Positions 13,201 to 25,169 of a stretch of DNA of 64,000 nucleotides are shown here, piece by piece. The DNA is from Ornithodoros turicata (taxonomy: Eukaryota > Arthropoda > Arachnida > Ixodida > Argasidae): positions 124,448,123 to 124,512,122 of the forward strand of contig NC_088202.1 in assembly GCF_037126465.1 (NCBI RefSeq), given 5' to 3'. Made by a program: the position numbers and the translations under genes. The notes below the pieces were generated by a model, which saw nothing but the letters and a program-made list of their open reading frames with translations, did not search any database and had not been told where the DNA came from. Position 1 is the first letter of the stretch. Every line of letters starts with the position of its first letter.

Positions 13201-14239
13201 AGGTGCGACGGATACAGTAATTAAGATGTTGCACGGAGAAATATAGTTAAGGCAATTTGAAGTGACATGATGCAGAACTGCCGTAACATCGCGTCGCGTC
13301 GTATGTGTCGTGCGGGTTTGAGTATGACATATAACCGATGTTCGCCTTTGTCCGCATAACTATCGCGAATGACACTGTCGGAAAATGTAGCAAAAGTAAA
13401 GGGCCTCAAAAAGGCGAGTAATAAAAAGAGTGAAAGTTCGAAGAGGCAAAATAAAGGTTGAGAAGAAAGCCGCGACGAGGCCCTAAAACCTTTTTTGGTG
13501 AGAAAATGAAGTACCCTGGGAAATCAAAATTGTATGTAGCTGTAGAGGAGGTGGTGTCCCTCTACATGAGCTACAGTTTCCATGTCGGCAACCTTGAGTT
13601 CTTCCAACAGAGACACCGTTAGCCCTAAGGACTCTAAATCTGACATTCTTACAAAATAAAAATGTCGAATAAACCTTCTGATAAAACGAGTAAAGAGTGG
13701 GGCGCTGTCGGTTATACAACTTCAGGATGCTTCGTGCGGATTCGAATGCGTGGAATGTCTCGTACATGTTTTAAGTTTTTTGACACGTTGTAATTATTAC
13801 GGCTTCATCATGAAACACACAACTGTACGCGAATAATCGTGCTTCACACGCTCCCAGAGCCATTGTCAGTAAAGGTTGGAAAGTACTGCACTTCGGGTTT
13901 CAAAGTTTCAAGTTTCAAAAACAGTTGCAAAATGCATAGTGTTAAACGTATGCAGCAAATATCCCATGGAAAGCTACAGTATAGAGCCCGTAGACCTTTG
14001 CAAGAAGCACGAAAAATACAATACGTAGCCATTTAAACAGCAAAAGCAACGAGATGTCTATTGAAGTTTCCCCGTAAAATCCCCGTACCAAATTAATAAC
14101 TCGAAGCACACAGCCACTTAGTCAGATTTTTGCTCGAACAATGTTTACTTAATACTTAATACATAATGCGATACTGAATGAGTATTTGTAATTTTAACGA
14201 TGTCATTATTTCTATCCTTTCTGTTTTATTTACGTGCTT
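10258..14239. other. Long AT-rich intronic stretch
   Basis: About 4 kb without a recognised gene or repeat. It holds simple runs only: C-run at 10294-10303, (TC)n at 12536-12552 and several T/A runs. It could hold intronic enhancers, but no motif cluster was seen. Confidence 0.45.
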
Positions 14240-14325
14240 TGCGGAGGAGCCTACCCCGACTTTATCGGGACTCACATCTCCATATTTGTTTTTCTTTTTT
14301 TCTTTTTTTCAATCAATCAATTATT
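14240..14325 (+). repeat. Dispersed retroelement 3' end, (AATC)n-tail family, copy 1
   Basis: The stem CCCGA/TCGGG (14255-14259 with 14265-14269) is followed by ACTCACATCTCC, a T-rich spacer and an AATCAATCAAT tail near 14312-14322. Copies occur at 28440, 43405, 43953, 55845 and 62185. The conserved flanks GGAG and CTCC can pair outside the variable stem. It lies in lab intron 1. Confidence 0.6.
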
Positions 14326-15388
14326 TTCATGATGCCAAGTTTTCATGGCGACGACCCCGCCAGTAAGACGCTACATGTTGCACAACGACCCATTTCGGAA
14401 ATTGTATTATCCTCGCGCATAGTTGATTTCCCCTCTGTCGCCTTTGCAGGATTTGACTTTCGCTTAACTTTCGAGGCCTTTTATCCAATAATCCATGTGA
14501 GTACCTCCGGACATTTTTTTGTGGTCCTCGCGTGACTCGACGGCTGTGTGGGAAGCTCTTATCTCAGAATAGCTATTTGTTTAAGGCTATAGCGTGAATA
14601 ATACTAAAGACTAAACAAATGCATTTTGCATTTGGTAATCTTAGGACAGTATTCGTTTTAGTAATTACAACTATGCATGTAATTAAGTACGTCAGCGGTG
14701 AAGAACCTTAAGCTATCATCACTTAATCTGATAGTAATCATTTATCTGTTCTTGTTATTATAGTTGTACATAACTGTGCGTGGTTACAACGACAAAAGTA
14801 TCGCACTACCTAGAAGACTGCTTTTAACCGATCATATAGGATATATAAGCTCGAGCTTAACTTGATTCAGCCACCTATATTTGCCGAAATGTCTTGTGCC
14901 TGTTAAACCTTTTCAGCAATGATCGAGCTCCTGCTGTCTGTCTGATCTATGGAGTACAATTGTAAGATCCAACAGTGTTTGTCTGGAGACGTAATGATGA
15001 ATCGGTGTATACTAAGAGTCACATGAGGCCTCTTCCCCAATCCATTTAGCAGTTTTTTTGTTGGGTGGTCTTACCATGATATATTGCCTATCACGAAACA
15101 CATGGACATCCATTATGTTTTCGGTGCGAGTATATAAACCGCACCGTGTGTTTGCACACTGGAAAAGCGCTTTAGAAACCGCTATCTTTGCATCGCTCTC
15201 TTTAGCTTCCCGGCCTGATGGGGAGTCAGTTACCCTGTTTTGATGTCGTGTCCAACAGATGGTGGCCCAACAATGCCAGTGACACCCCGAGTGTCGCGTC
15301 TGCCTCAATGTCATCCTTTTATGCTCTGTGGTCTAGTGACGGTTTACGATCGTGCAGCCTGATAACTGAAGAGTATATAAAAGACAGC
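14326..15388. other. First kilobase of lab intron 1
   Basis: AT-rich DNA downstream of the exon 1 donor. Short frames at 15012-15314 (minus) and 15058-15243 (plus) have no recognised motif and would lie in the intron. Confidence 0.45.
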
Positions 15389-15396
15389 ACTTACTC
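15389..15396 (-). other. lab: Splice donor of lab intron 1
   Basis: On the minus strand the exon ends ...CCGA and continues GTAAGTGC, a near-consensus donor. It falls a few codons after the hexapeptide, where arthropod Hox genes normally place the intron before the homeodomain. It leaves one exon base (A) of a split codon, so the acceptor exon should begin in the matching phase. The intron runs to lower coordinates and out of the window. Confidence 0.85.
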
Positions 15397-16118
15397 GGCT
15401 TGGGCACGTTCCTCTTGACTTGCATCCACTTGTAGGTGGGCACTGGCGCTGGTTTGGGCTGCGAGAGGCCCGGCCTGGATAGCGAGCCTTGGAAGCCCGA
15501 GCCGTTGTGCTGGCAACTGGCATCCCGCATCACATCGTAGCTGTCAGCGTAGGCGCCGTATCCATTTCGTCGTTGCAGTGACAGTGGGTCCAAATAGGGC
15601 GCATAAGTGTGTGGTCCAACGGCACGGTCCGAGTGGAGGTGGTCGGCCTGGGGAGCAGGGGCCGCGTGGTGCACTCCGGTGACTGGTTCCCCCATGTGAG
15701 TATAGTCCAGGTTGCCTCGGTACGGAAAGGCCGCAGCGGTGGGTGCTGGCCTAGGGCTTCCTGCGCCGCCCGGAGATCCGTAACCCCCGGGGGCGGCCGG
15801 GTGCATGGTCGCGCCGCCGCCACCACCACTGCCCCGGTGGAGGTATCCGGCGGCTGCAGCGGCGGCGGCGGCCTGCTGATCAAGATTCGTGTAGCTGAGC
15901 CCGTTGTTGTCATTGATGATTTGGTGGTGACTCATGTCTCCGTGGAGTGGTGGTGTTCGCGGATCCGGGAAGGCAGCCATGGTCCCGTAAGGGTTGTCTG
16001 GTGGTCCCGGGAAGTACACTTGATGGGTCGTGTGCAGGTCGTATGGCTGTGACGGGTAAGGTGCCGTCGCCCCGTCGGCGTTGTGACACATGCTCGCGTA
16101 GACGACATTAGAATTCAT
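15395..16118 (-). CDS. lab: labial (Hox1) homeobox gene, first coding exon
   Basis: This encodes the N-terminal 241 residues of the Hox1-class transcription factor Labial, a nuclear DNA-binding protein that patterns an anterior segment and acts with Extradenticle (PBX). Seen: the ATG at 16118 opens MNSNVVYASM. SYTNLD at residues 75-80 matches the block conserved in Labial/Hox1 proteins (Drosophila has YTNLD). Ala8 lies at 83-90 and a Gly5 run at 98-102. The hexapeptide TYKWMQVKRN at 228-237 is followed by VPKP; this long YKWM form is diagnostic of labial. The frame then meets GTAAGT, giving a phase-1 intron; past it the codons read into non-homologous sequence and a stop. The open frame continues upstream of 16118 without an ATG, so 16118 is the chosen start. 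No homeodomain lies on this strand at 1-15394, so the second exon is outside the window. Strongly supported. Confidence 0.94.
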
Positions 16119-16300
16119 TATGCGGCCGGCCCCCGAGCGACCGCTGCTTTTGCCGCACGGGAGGACGAGCCGCAAATTAGCTCGGCCACTCGCGGATAAA
16201 TCGGAAAATAAATGGATGCTAAATCATTGGCAACAGTTGACAGGAAATATGAGCGGTAAATAAATCACGTGACAGCCCCAAAACGAGCCAATGAGGAGCG
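16119..16300 (-). promoter_or_regulatory. lab: lab 5' UTR / proximal promoter candidate
   Basis: This non-repetitive DNA lies directly upstream of the lab ATG. Two TGACAG hexamers, the Meis/Homothorax core, are on the plus strand at 16238-16243 and 16270-16275. The second overlaps an E-box CACGTG at 16267-16272. Inverted CCAAT boxes (ATTGG) lie near 16226-16230, and a further CCAAT lies near 16285. AATGATTTAGC (minus strand, 16218-16228) recurs at 25760-25770. No canonical TATA box is seen, and the transcription start cannot be placed by eye. Motif matches this short are suggestive only. Confidence 0.4.
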
Positions 16301-16910
16301 GTTTCGCCGCGGCTTCTCCACCTCTCCAAAGAAGTCCCGCGCTGTGATAGATGGCCCCCACAGGCCTCCTCGCACTCCAAAGCTGAGACCAGCCCGCAGA
16401 ACAGTTGCCTGTGATCACCTCCGTAGGGTCATCGCTGCTGCTTCAGGACCATACTCGCAGATGACTCGTGATCCAAGCTGGTAGCACAACACGGCCCGTC
16501 CCCATGGTAACCTGCGGACGAGCGCAAGTCAGGGCATCACGTACGAACAACGTTCAGCGACTGGGACGAGGTGAGCGACGCACGTTGCTTTCACATTCTC
16601 CGTGCTCAGAAACGAGCGGCGTGCGTGGTTGTTGGGAAAGAGCGTCTCGCGTGCGTGGCGCCGCGGTGGGAGCGCGCGCGCTGCCCCGATCAATCCCTCC
16701 ACTGGGGAGGGGCGGTAGGCTGGACCAACAGTAATGGGGGCTCGGCTTCTTGCCGCTGCGACTGGGGAGCTCGTTAGGCCGCTCCTTTCCCAGGCGAGTT
16801 TTTTTATGGCCTCGTGAGAGCACGCCTTCGCGTTCGCGCAGACGCTGCTCGCACCAGTTTGAAAATGCGCGCGAGTTGGCCAGCCAACACGCGGTGACAT
16901 TTGCCCCAAT
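16301..16910. promoter_or_regulatory. CpG-rich block upstream of lab
   Basis: The block is clearly richer in G+C and CpG than the AT-rich DNA around it. It has many CGCG and GCGCGC steps (for example near 16670-16682) and no recognisable coding motif. Overlapping open frames on both strands are explained by the low frequency of stop codons in GC-rich DNA. Its position just upstream of lab fits a promoter-associated unmethylated region, but this is inferred from composition alone. Confidence 0.4.
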
Positions 16911-17331
16911 GGGTACATGTTACTATTTTAGTTCTTCTGTACGAGTAGAGCACTGCAGCAGCTGCTCTGTTTTTGCCTTTGGGGAAATGTGGAGTCTGTT
17001 CTCGATGATTGACAACGACCTGGTTTGAAACATATTCGATCGCCTGTAGCCGGTAGATAAACAGCTGGAGATTTATTCGCTCTAGTGACACCGTGTGGTT
17101 CGAGATTTCAGTAGACGCTGTCGCATCGTGGACGTAACATTCGCTCGCAGATTTTTATTTTTATTTTTTTCCCATCAGGTGGAACGCAACTGCCGCAGTT
17201 TCTCATCATGCGACCTCACGTTGGCCAGTTGACACTATAGCTGCTGCTGATGCTGCACGATGCTCGATGCACGATGCTCGATGCACGGTGCTCACGACAC
17301 TGTAGCTGATCGCGATTGCAATTCTGATTAT

Positions 17332-17341
17332 TGATTGATGA
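17332..17341 (+). promoter_or_regulatory. TGATTGATGA, Hox/Exd-type site
   Basis: A perfect match to the anterior Hox/PBX consensus TGATTGATGR lies about 1.2 kb upstream of the lab ATG. It is outside the recognised (GATT)n repeat tails, which create similar strings elsewhere in the window. Labial/Hox1 autoregulation through Exd/PBX sites is well established in flies and vertebrates. Function here is inference. Confidence 0.3.
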
Positions 17342-19759
17342 TATAATCATTAGATGCGGAACAAACGCACTCATGTGTGTAGTTGTGGCAAACGGTAGAA
17401 TATGCAACAATATCGCTTTTTTGTTTTTTCTCTCCTTTGCCTTCTCCGCCGTTGATGTTAATGCACGGGTTACATGGTGATACGCGTATTGGTATGTACG
17501 TCGCGGCTCTGTACATTTGTCGTTGTTATACCCTACTTTTTGCTTCATGCTCCTCACCCGATACTAAAGTCAGCATGCATGGTGTACCTTGGCCCTTGCC
17601 TCTGAATAACGTCGGAACCATACGGTATTTTATTTCGTTTGGCACACCACTCGCTCCGAAATCATCACGCTGTACACTAATACGAACACTTTCACAGTTG
17701 CAATTGGATATATCCAGTTGTAGTATTACTTTAAACACCGCTTCTGCTGCGTGATTCACGTGAACTGAAAGAACGAGATAAGTAAATATATGCTATGCAA
17801 ATCCTGTAAGTCTCGCGTGTATGCGAATTTGTGTAGTTTCGTCGCTGCCTAAATCATGGTATTTACTTCGCTGCTCTTTGACAATTAGAAAGCATAACAT
17901 GCACTTTCGTTGTACCGTTTTTAGTAAACAGCAAGCCTTCCAAAGGGAAATGCAGAGCGTCAACGGTCCCTCGACCGCTCAAGAAAATGGCAGAATAGCG
18001 TATTGGCAATGCATTTTTTCGTAATTTACAGAAATAAATCTGAAAACTGCAAATTGTTTACACGATTTTTAGCGCTCCATACGTATAGTTGACGAAAGTT
18101 CCCTCATCTACCGTGCCAGCGGTATTTTTTACGGAGCGGAAGAAATGCCGTACTTTATCTTCGGTAACCCTGGATGTTAAGCTTTTCATTCACGAAAAGT
18201 ACGGGCCGCACATTCTTCGCATTCAGTGACTATTTGTATTCACACCGCATCTATTTTCACCGCACGCGTGCGCGCCTTATACTATTTGTCCCGCGTGGTG
18301 GGAAGCTGTTTCCTTCCTTCCCGAGGATCATTAGTCATTTCACCGCTAATGGTCAACGTCTCTCCCAACAGCCGCTTTGAAACGATTTGTTATAACGGAA
18401 GGGTATGCGCTTTGTCCGCTGGTTGATTATGTCGTTATATGGAGATGCATCGCCGCTTGTTGGTGTAAGTAGCCCATTTGCTCACCTTTCGCTCAGCTGT
18501 CCTCGCTATATCGATCTTTGCTTCTTCTTTCCACCTCATAGTGAGTCGTTGTTCTTGCAACCTGTGGAATGACAGATTGTGTGTATGAGAGGGGACGTCT
18601 GTAGAAGAGCAAGGGGGATTCCCAAGTGTGCGGTAGCTTCGGGCGCCTTCCACCAAGTTCAGGCGCAAAGATGACGGGGCATTTAGATGTGTAATGTTTG
18701 TGGAGCATGATTGTGGTAAGGGCTACAAGGCAACAGGCATTGGTTCTCGGTCACGTGTTAAGCCATTATTGTATAAACAAATAATTCTTCTATAAGTCTT
18801 CTATAATAAGTCTTCTTTGAACTACCTTGAGTAGTTTTAGTTAATAGTGTTAATAAAGTTTAGTTAATAGTTAACTTAGTTAATAGTTAACTGCGAATCA
18901 TGTTACGCTCATCGCTTACTATATTTTACGTATACCATAAAAGTGATTTTTTTTTTCGTATGTTTCACGTGCGCTTCCAAAATCGCGAATTTAAAGGGTC
19001 TATAAAACGTCTTACGTTCGGCCAGCGAACGGTTTCCCCGTGAAATAATTTTAAAAAAGTACTGAACGTTTTCGAAGCTCATACACCTGACAATGCAACA
19101 CGGTGGGGGGCTGCGCATAGGTGTCGCGCGGAAAAACTTGATCATACGGCTGTGCACGATTACGTCACTGACGACTTCATCGGTCACCGGACGTACGCAC
19201 ATGATTGACCGACGCTCCTTTCTACGAGCTGTGTGCAAACGTAACGCAAGGAGGCACCCACTACAATGCCCGTACGTAGAGCTAAGAAACGAGAGAAGGA
19301 ACGTGAAAGAGAAGAGAGGGTAAATTCAACACAGCGATTACATAAATAAACAAACAAATAAACAAATAACAGCCTAGTTTAATCGCCAGAAAAAAATATT
19401 GTATACGGTGGAGTCTTGTCCTGTGTTGTACGTTTGTTTGTTCGTCCCCCTGTCTACCCCAAACTCAGGGATATGTCGCACGCGTTTGGTATACGTGTTT
19501 CCCGACAAGGAACAACCGTTTTCACCAAATATTTTACGGGGTGTTGCGAGAAATTTCATAATCTCTCTAGGTTCTCGCGAATATGTTCCACATCCATTAA
19601 GATGTTTTTCAGTCTGTATGTCGCTGCTCCAGACTCCTCTCCAAATAACATGATTTGTTTGTAGTTCCACCTTCTGAATTTTGGAGTCAGGATAATTTTC
19701 ATTAAAAAAATTAGCTCTGAATCTCCTTGATATAGTAGCGCTCAGAACCTTGTAAACAC
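17342..19759. other. Upstream DNA, largely featureless
   Basis: Just before it, 17247-17293 has tandem GATGCACGATGCTC variants. The rest is AT-rich; the frame at 19374-19796 (minus) matches no family known to me. Confidence 0.4.
18831..18895. repeat. AT-rich local tandem repeat
   Basis: Variants of AGTTAATAGTTAACT occur about four times in succession, near 18838, 18861, 18875 and 18886. It is a short degenerate tandem array in otherwise unique DNA. Confidence 0.6.
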
Positions 19760-19850
19760 TAGACAACTGATGTTCTGAGGCTGGAACAACATACAAGGGA
19801 CAAATACATACAAAGCCTCACATCTTCCATCTTTCATTGTAAACACTGTT
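19760..19850 (-). repeat. Short interspersed repeat family B, fragment
   Basis: Read on the minus strand it contains GAGGCTTTGTATGTATTTG, then TTGTTCCAGCCTCAGAACAT. The same order occurs at 28235-28312 (plus) and 42868-42930 (minus). The 42.9-kb copy has a tRNA-like promoter head, so this is probably a 5'-truncated SINE. Confidence 0.6.
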
Positions 19851-20013
19851 AATTGGAGTCACGTTAGTAACCCGCACTGCTGCGGCCATGGCTGCAACCA
19901 TGGCTGCAACCAATCAAACCCGACACAATCCGATCCAATTTGTTGAAACGGAAAGCCGCGTCTATGCTAAAGCTTTATTTCGCAAAACTTGTGTTCTGTA
20001 GGCTATTCCTGTT

Positions 20014-20335
20014 GTGGCAATGCCGAGCGGTCTCGGGTTACTCGCCCTTGCTCTCGTTGGTGGTTACTCCAAGGCCGTGCTGAAGACTGAGAGGTGGTGG
20101 GTTCGAACCCTACTACCGGCTGTGCTGTCTGACGTATGGGTTTTCAGGCAGACTTCCCAGACGGATGTCGGCCCAGTTCCCCCGAAGTCGGCCCAGGACC
20201 CATACTACCCCCCCTGTTCCCGCAATCCTTCCTGCTGTTTTCCCTCTATCTGTCCAAAGCCTGTGTGCGCCACTCATAGCAACAGGTGCTTCGCGGCGAT
20301 AACACGGAACAAAAGAAAAAGGAAAACATTTCCGC
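20014..20335 (+). mobile_element. Serine-tRNA-derived SINE (family A), near full length
   Basis: The tRNA-like head GGCAATGCCGAGCGG corresponds to an A box (TGGCCGAGTGG in the 27.8-kb copy). A B box GGTTCGAACCC lies at 20100-20110. Homology to the 27.8-kb copy continues through GTGCTGTCTGA, AGTCGGCCCAGGAC and CTTCGCGGCGATAACAC, ending in an A-rich tail near 20312-20330. Such tRNA-Ser-type SINEs, for example Ruka, are known from ticks; whether this is the same family is not proved here. The long open frame across it (20014-20559) is not a gene. Confidence 0.75.
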
Positions 20336-23300
20336 TGTTGGCTGCACAATGCAAGAACCCAAAGAAATCCCAAACGTGTCGTACGTCACATTTCCGACTG
20401 ACGCACGCTTGTTGTGGATGCAGGCTGTGCGTAGAGAATTCGCTGAATGGCTATCCACGCCCATCCTTTTATGACGTCATAGAAGAATTAAGGCAAAATG
20501 GCGACGACCCACGAGCTTCGACTAAGACTTCTACTTTTTGTAATAAATATGTTCGGTAAACAATGTGCAGTTCACGTACAGTGGGTCGTCTTGAAAATAT
20601 TACAGTGGCTTCATATAGTTTCGGAATACCGGTGGAGCTGCACCTTATGTATCGAAGATGAGCACTGATTTCGGTCAATACTATCACTCAATCTTTTCAT
20701 ACCTTTATATGTGTAAAATGTATGCATCTAGCACTATACGCTTTTTTTTTACACGCAGTGAGTCTCGTTTCAGAGTTTTTGAAGGTGTAAATATCGTGTA
20801 TTACGCGATGTCGTGATGAGGGTGTGATACAGGGTGTAATGCGGTGAAGTTGGATGTTCAACATTTATTCTTTCTGCATTGAAACACTGAAACCAAATGA
20901 AACGTTGAAAACATAATTAAGGCGCAATACAGAAGCCCATGACCTGGATTGCAGTATATTTACTTGAATTGAATGATGGAATTATATTTACATCCTGTGT
21001 TCTTCCTGATCAGGGTCTCTCGCACTAACTGCACACAGTTTTTCGTGGTGCTGTTAATTATGGAATGTCTGATGCTCAACATACAGAAAGAAACGCACAC
21101 GTTATCTTGACGGTTAGTTAATACTCCAAGCAATTCCTCAATTCAGTATTGTGTGTATGCGTACTCGTATGCGTACTTAGACACCTCACCCTTCAGTTTG
21201 TCTCAGAGACGAGCGGGACTCTTGAATTTCCGGAAGCTCTCAAGAGCAACACAAGCAATATATAGTATCTGTTTTCTCTTGGAGAGGAAACGCTACTCTT
21301 CGTTTTGAGCTACTTTTCGCTACTCTTCGCTACTCCTTCGCTGCTCTTCGTTTTGAGTGCGAGAGCAGTACTATTTTTGAAGCGTGATATGGGCAACCAT
21401 TGCGCTTGTCCCATCCTACGGTTTTCAATACAAACGCTACTGCCTTTCTGAAATTTTTGGTCTATTATCCCATTTGTGTGATGTTTTATGCCCAACATTA
21501 AATTTAAGCGAAGGTCGCAGTGCAGAAAAAAAGGAAACATTTGTAGTGAAAGTAGGCACCTCATGCTTTTTTGCTTCATGTTATATATATATATATATTA
21601 ATACATTGTGCGTGGGTGTGCTACCTATTTGCATATAAGCAAGTGTTCTGCATTTAGTCTTGCAGCCATGGCAATGTAAATCGTGTATGCCTTTAACTTC
21701 TTAACTTAACTCCTCACGTGAGACATACCTCATGCGGTGATTCTGGTGCCTCCCATCCGGGTCGTTACGTACAATTGCCAATCGGCAAATAACAAAAGCA
21801 TCAATTTTCTATCGCTTTCGGGAGGGGCTGTCGCAGTGAAACATAAGCACAGCGATGCGTCATCACATCACTTTGCAGAAGCAGCACTTGGAAGTCCAAT
21901 GTTCCAGTGTGTCGGAAGAGCTGCAGTCAATATAAAGCGTACAGCGGAATGACGGAACACAAGGATGCATGGATGAGAAAAAAGCAACATGGGAATCGCT
22001 GTTCTCTTGCAGGCTCGGTAGACGTGACCAGGGTGTTTGGGAAGGTCTAGGCAGTTTACATATATAGTTTAGATAGTCTTGTAGCCACAACTCAGGTGGC
22101 GATTTTCGCCATTCATCATCATCAGTGTATTTGTTGTTGTTGTTTGTAGCATTGTATACTATTTAGATAGCATTATATTCTGCTCTCGTCGTATGCGTTC
22201 AATTGACAGCGGGATAGAACTTGAGAGGGGAATTATCACAGTTCATGGGATCTTTTTTTTATTTCTCTGTACGCAATTAAAAATGGTACCGCGATCACCC
22301 TGCATAGGTCTTCCTTTCTCTGTACTTTTTACAATTTCTGTGCATGATGACATCGTTTATGTCATTTCTTCCCAAAGGCAAAAAAAAAAAAAAAAAGTGT
22401 TGAACCACAACATTACACATTTTTTATTTAATTTCAAATGGTCAAATATACTTCGTATCAGGTCTAATATTTCTCGCTGGGATCATACTTTCTTCCCAGT
22501 GTTTATTAGTACTTGTGTGTATGATCACTTGTAGTCCTATATGTCCGGGTAACTGATTAACTTGACTGAATTTCGTTACCCCTTAAATATCTGAACTGAT
22601 TAACACGCACAGTGCTTGTGCAGTGCTTTTTTGTAGTTGTGTTTTGTGTTTTTCCAACTGCGGAAGACATTCTCCATGTAACTATTCGTACAAGATTAAC
22701 ACGTCAATGTTTTTTTTTTCCTATGCATTTTCGACTTGTGTTTGAAAGTGAGCCAAAGCGAATGGATGCTGGCAAAGTTCCGCTTCCATTGCTGCCTCAG
22801 GCACCTATCTCTTCGGTCAGACACATGTGTGCGACAAAACAGCTACGGAATACTGCAAAGCAATTCCTAAATATGTGAAGTACGTAAAATCAGCTTTGGA
22901 AAGAGAAGAAAGGCATGCACTTTTACAATTTGTTTCTTATAAAAAAGAAAAGAAAAGGCGAGTACGACTGAAAGTATAACTGTAATGACTGTCGACTACT
23001 GTCCAGCGGCAAAGCAATCCACAGACTGACCACTGTGGCTTCGCTCATGATCATTAGTTATCTCGCGACGTGAAGCCACGAAATATTAGTATGACAGTAC
23101 TGCGGTGTCTGTACCGAAGATGCCGTACGTGCCTCTAAAGAGATGGAAAGAGTGACAACGAGGAAGTAAAACAGAAGAATGCTGCATGCGTGCTCGATCC
23201 TACTTATTTGTTTGTAAGGAAAAAAAAAAACTTATTTTCTGGTGTATAAGGCGCGCGGGATGAAAAAAAGTGTCCTCAAGAGGCAGTGCGCGGGTAGCTA

Positions 23301-25169
23301 TACATATAAAAGTTTACCCAACATGGCTTCCATCTTGATTGTTTTCCCATTGGGAATTGGAGGTATTTGGTTGTGACTTCAGATTGGAATGTTGAATCGG
23401 TCTGAAATTTACCACGGTGAAACGTACGAATTAGAGTTCAAGGCGGACACAGGAATTTTCAGACTGCATTGAGCAATTGGTGGATATACGGCGCGCCGGC
23501 ATGGGTAAAATTCTATAGTATAGCTTCCCCGTATATCACAGCTTTCTTCGAAAGAGCTCCTACGGAGCGAAAGAGTTCCTAAGAAGATGTTATACAACCT
23601 CCATAGCCTCGCGTCCTATAGTCTAGTTGAGTGCCATATTCGGGAAGTCTGGATGGCAGACGACGAACACGCGAGCAGACGACGAGCGGACGAAGCGCCA
23701 CGAAGATGAGGAAATTGGTTCAGAGAACGCAATGGACGCCGTCGTGGTGTCACTTGATCCACACTCATTTGAGAAGGGACATTGTTGAGAAGTAACGTGT
23801 GACAGAAAACTAGGACAGGTGAAACAGAGACAGAGCGATGACGAGACCGATGGTTACCATAACGGCCCAGACTCTGTTGGATCGGAGTTTGATACGGAAT
23901 CGAGTAAACATTCGTGCTCGTGATGACTGTAATTAAAGAAGCCACTCATATGATCACAGCAAGGGATTCTCTTCCTGTGAGCACTAACGGCGGCTTAGAG
24001 CATGCAGTTTCTGTTTTCAGTCGACTGTTAGGACCGCGGCACTTTCTTCCCCGTAGTGCGCCGCAGGATGCGGCAATACTCTGTTCTGCGCGATCGTCGA
24101 GCACTCTTAGGACGTTGATGCCCAGTTGACTGCCGGTAGTGATTTCAGTCATCCTTTCCAGTCAAAGCTGCGACTTTGAAGCGAAACAATCGCTGATGGA
24201 GAGTTGCTCACATATAGTGCTCTGTGCAGCGGAGCGCTTACGAGACGGAGACGTCCGAAACAGGTTTCGTGCGAACAGGTTTGTTTTTAGCTGTTTGTTT
24301 TGATCTTATACGCGACGGAATAGACGTGCAGAGAGCTTGTATGCTTCGCCGCGTAAAGCTACGTGATACGTTGGGAGAGGCATTGCACGGGTTCAAGGAG
24401 GTCATTGCCTATTATAAGATAAATAGGTAGTCAGCTGTGTGCGAGAGATTCAACGAAAGTCCACGCGCAAAATTATAACAGCATGCACAATACCGTTTAC
24501 TATTCTCATAATTGCCAAAATGGTTGATGTCACGCGTATCACATGCCTTGCTATCGCCTTGCTATCATAAGTCATAATTTAATTATTGTTGTTGTTGCTA
24601 TCGCCATGGTGATAGGGATGGAGTGCGGTAACCGAGTACGGGAAGTCTATACCATACCGATTCAGGCTTAACATAGATCTGAATACCACAACAAAAAGCT
24701 GTTTACTTTGAAATTATTCGTTGTATAGATCCTAAAATATTCTAATACATAATATAATATATATATAATATATCCTAATATCCTGTATATTCTAATCAGT
24801 ACCGTCTGCAGATAAAGGCTTTTGTGCCTGCCCGTATTCTTTTTCGTGGACTTATAACCTCTCTGGACAGTATATATCCTGTTCTCTCTTTCACCCCGGG
24901 TTGAGCAGCTCAAGTCACACTTGCGTCTCAATCTATTGTATACCGACCAAAGGTCGCAACTTGACACTCACACATGCCTCTGACACGATATATGCAGTAG
25001 AAAGTTAGTGAGCCATTCGTTGCCTCGGTCTGGAGACTTTCGGGAGAGATATCTCACGTGCTCGGTTATTTCCATTATCATGTTCATTCGCGTCTCATAT
25101 GCATTGTTCCTCACCGTGTTCCCGCGCGCTATTTTATTCACTCCTTAGAAATAATCGATGATTCCATTT
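20336..25169. other. Upstream DNA, no gene recognised
   Basis: Nearly 5 kb of AT-rich sequence with homopolymer runs (A at 22380-22396, A at 23220-23230), (AT)n near 21582-21598 and short TTG runs at 22134-22143 and 24580-24597 that may be ends of lost LINE tails. Confidence 0.4.

Noticed and set aside
15609..16052. 147-codon plus-strand frame opposite lab exon 1
   Set aside because: It is the antisense shadow of the GC-rich lab exon; the minus strand has the conserved Labial motifs.
20014..20559. 181-codon plus-strand frame
   Set aside because: Its first two-thirds lie in a tRNA-derived SINE whose other copy is not open in the same way; no domain is seen.
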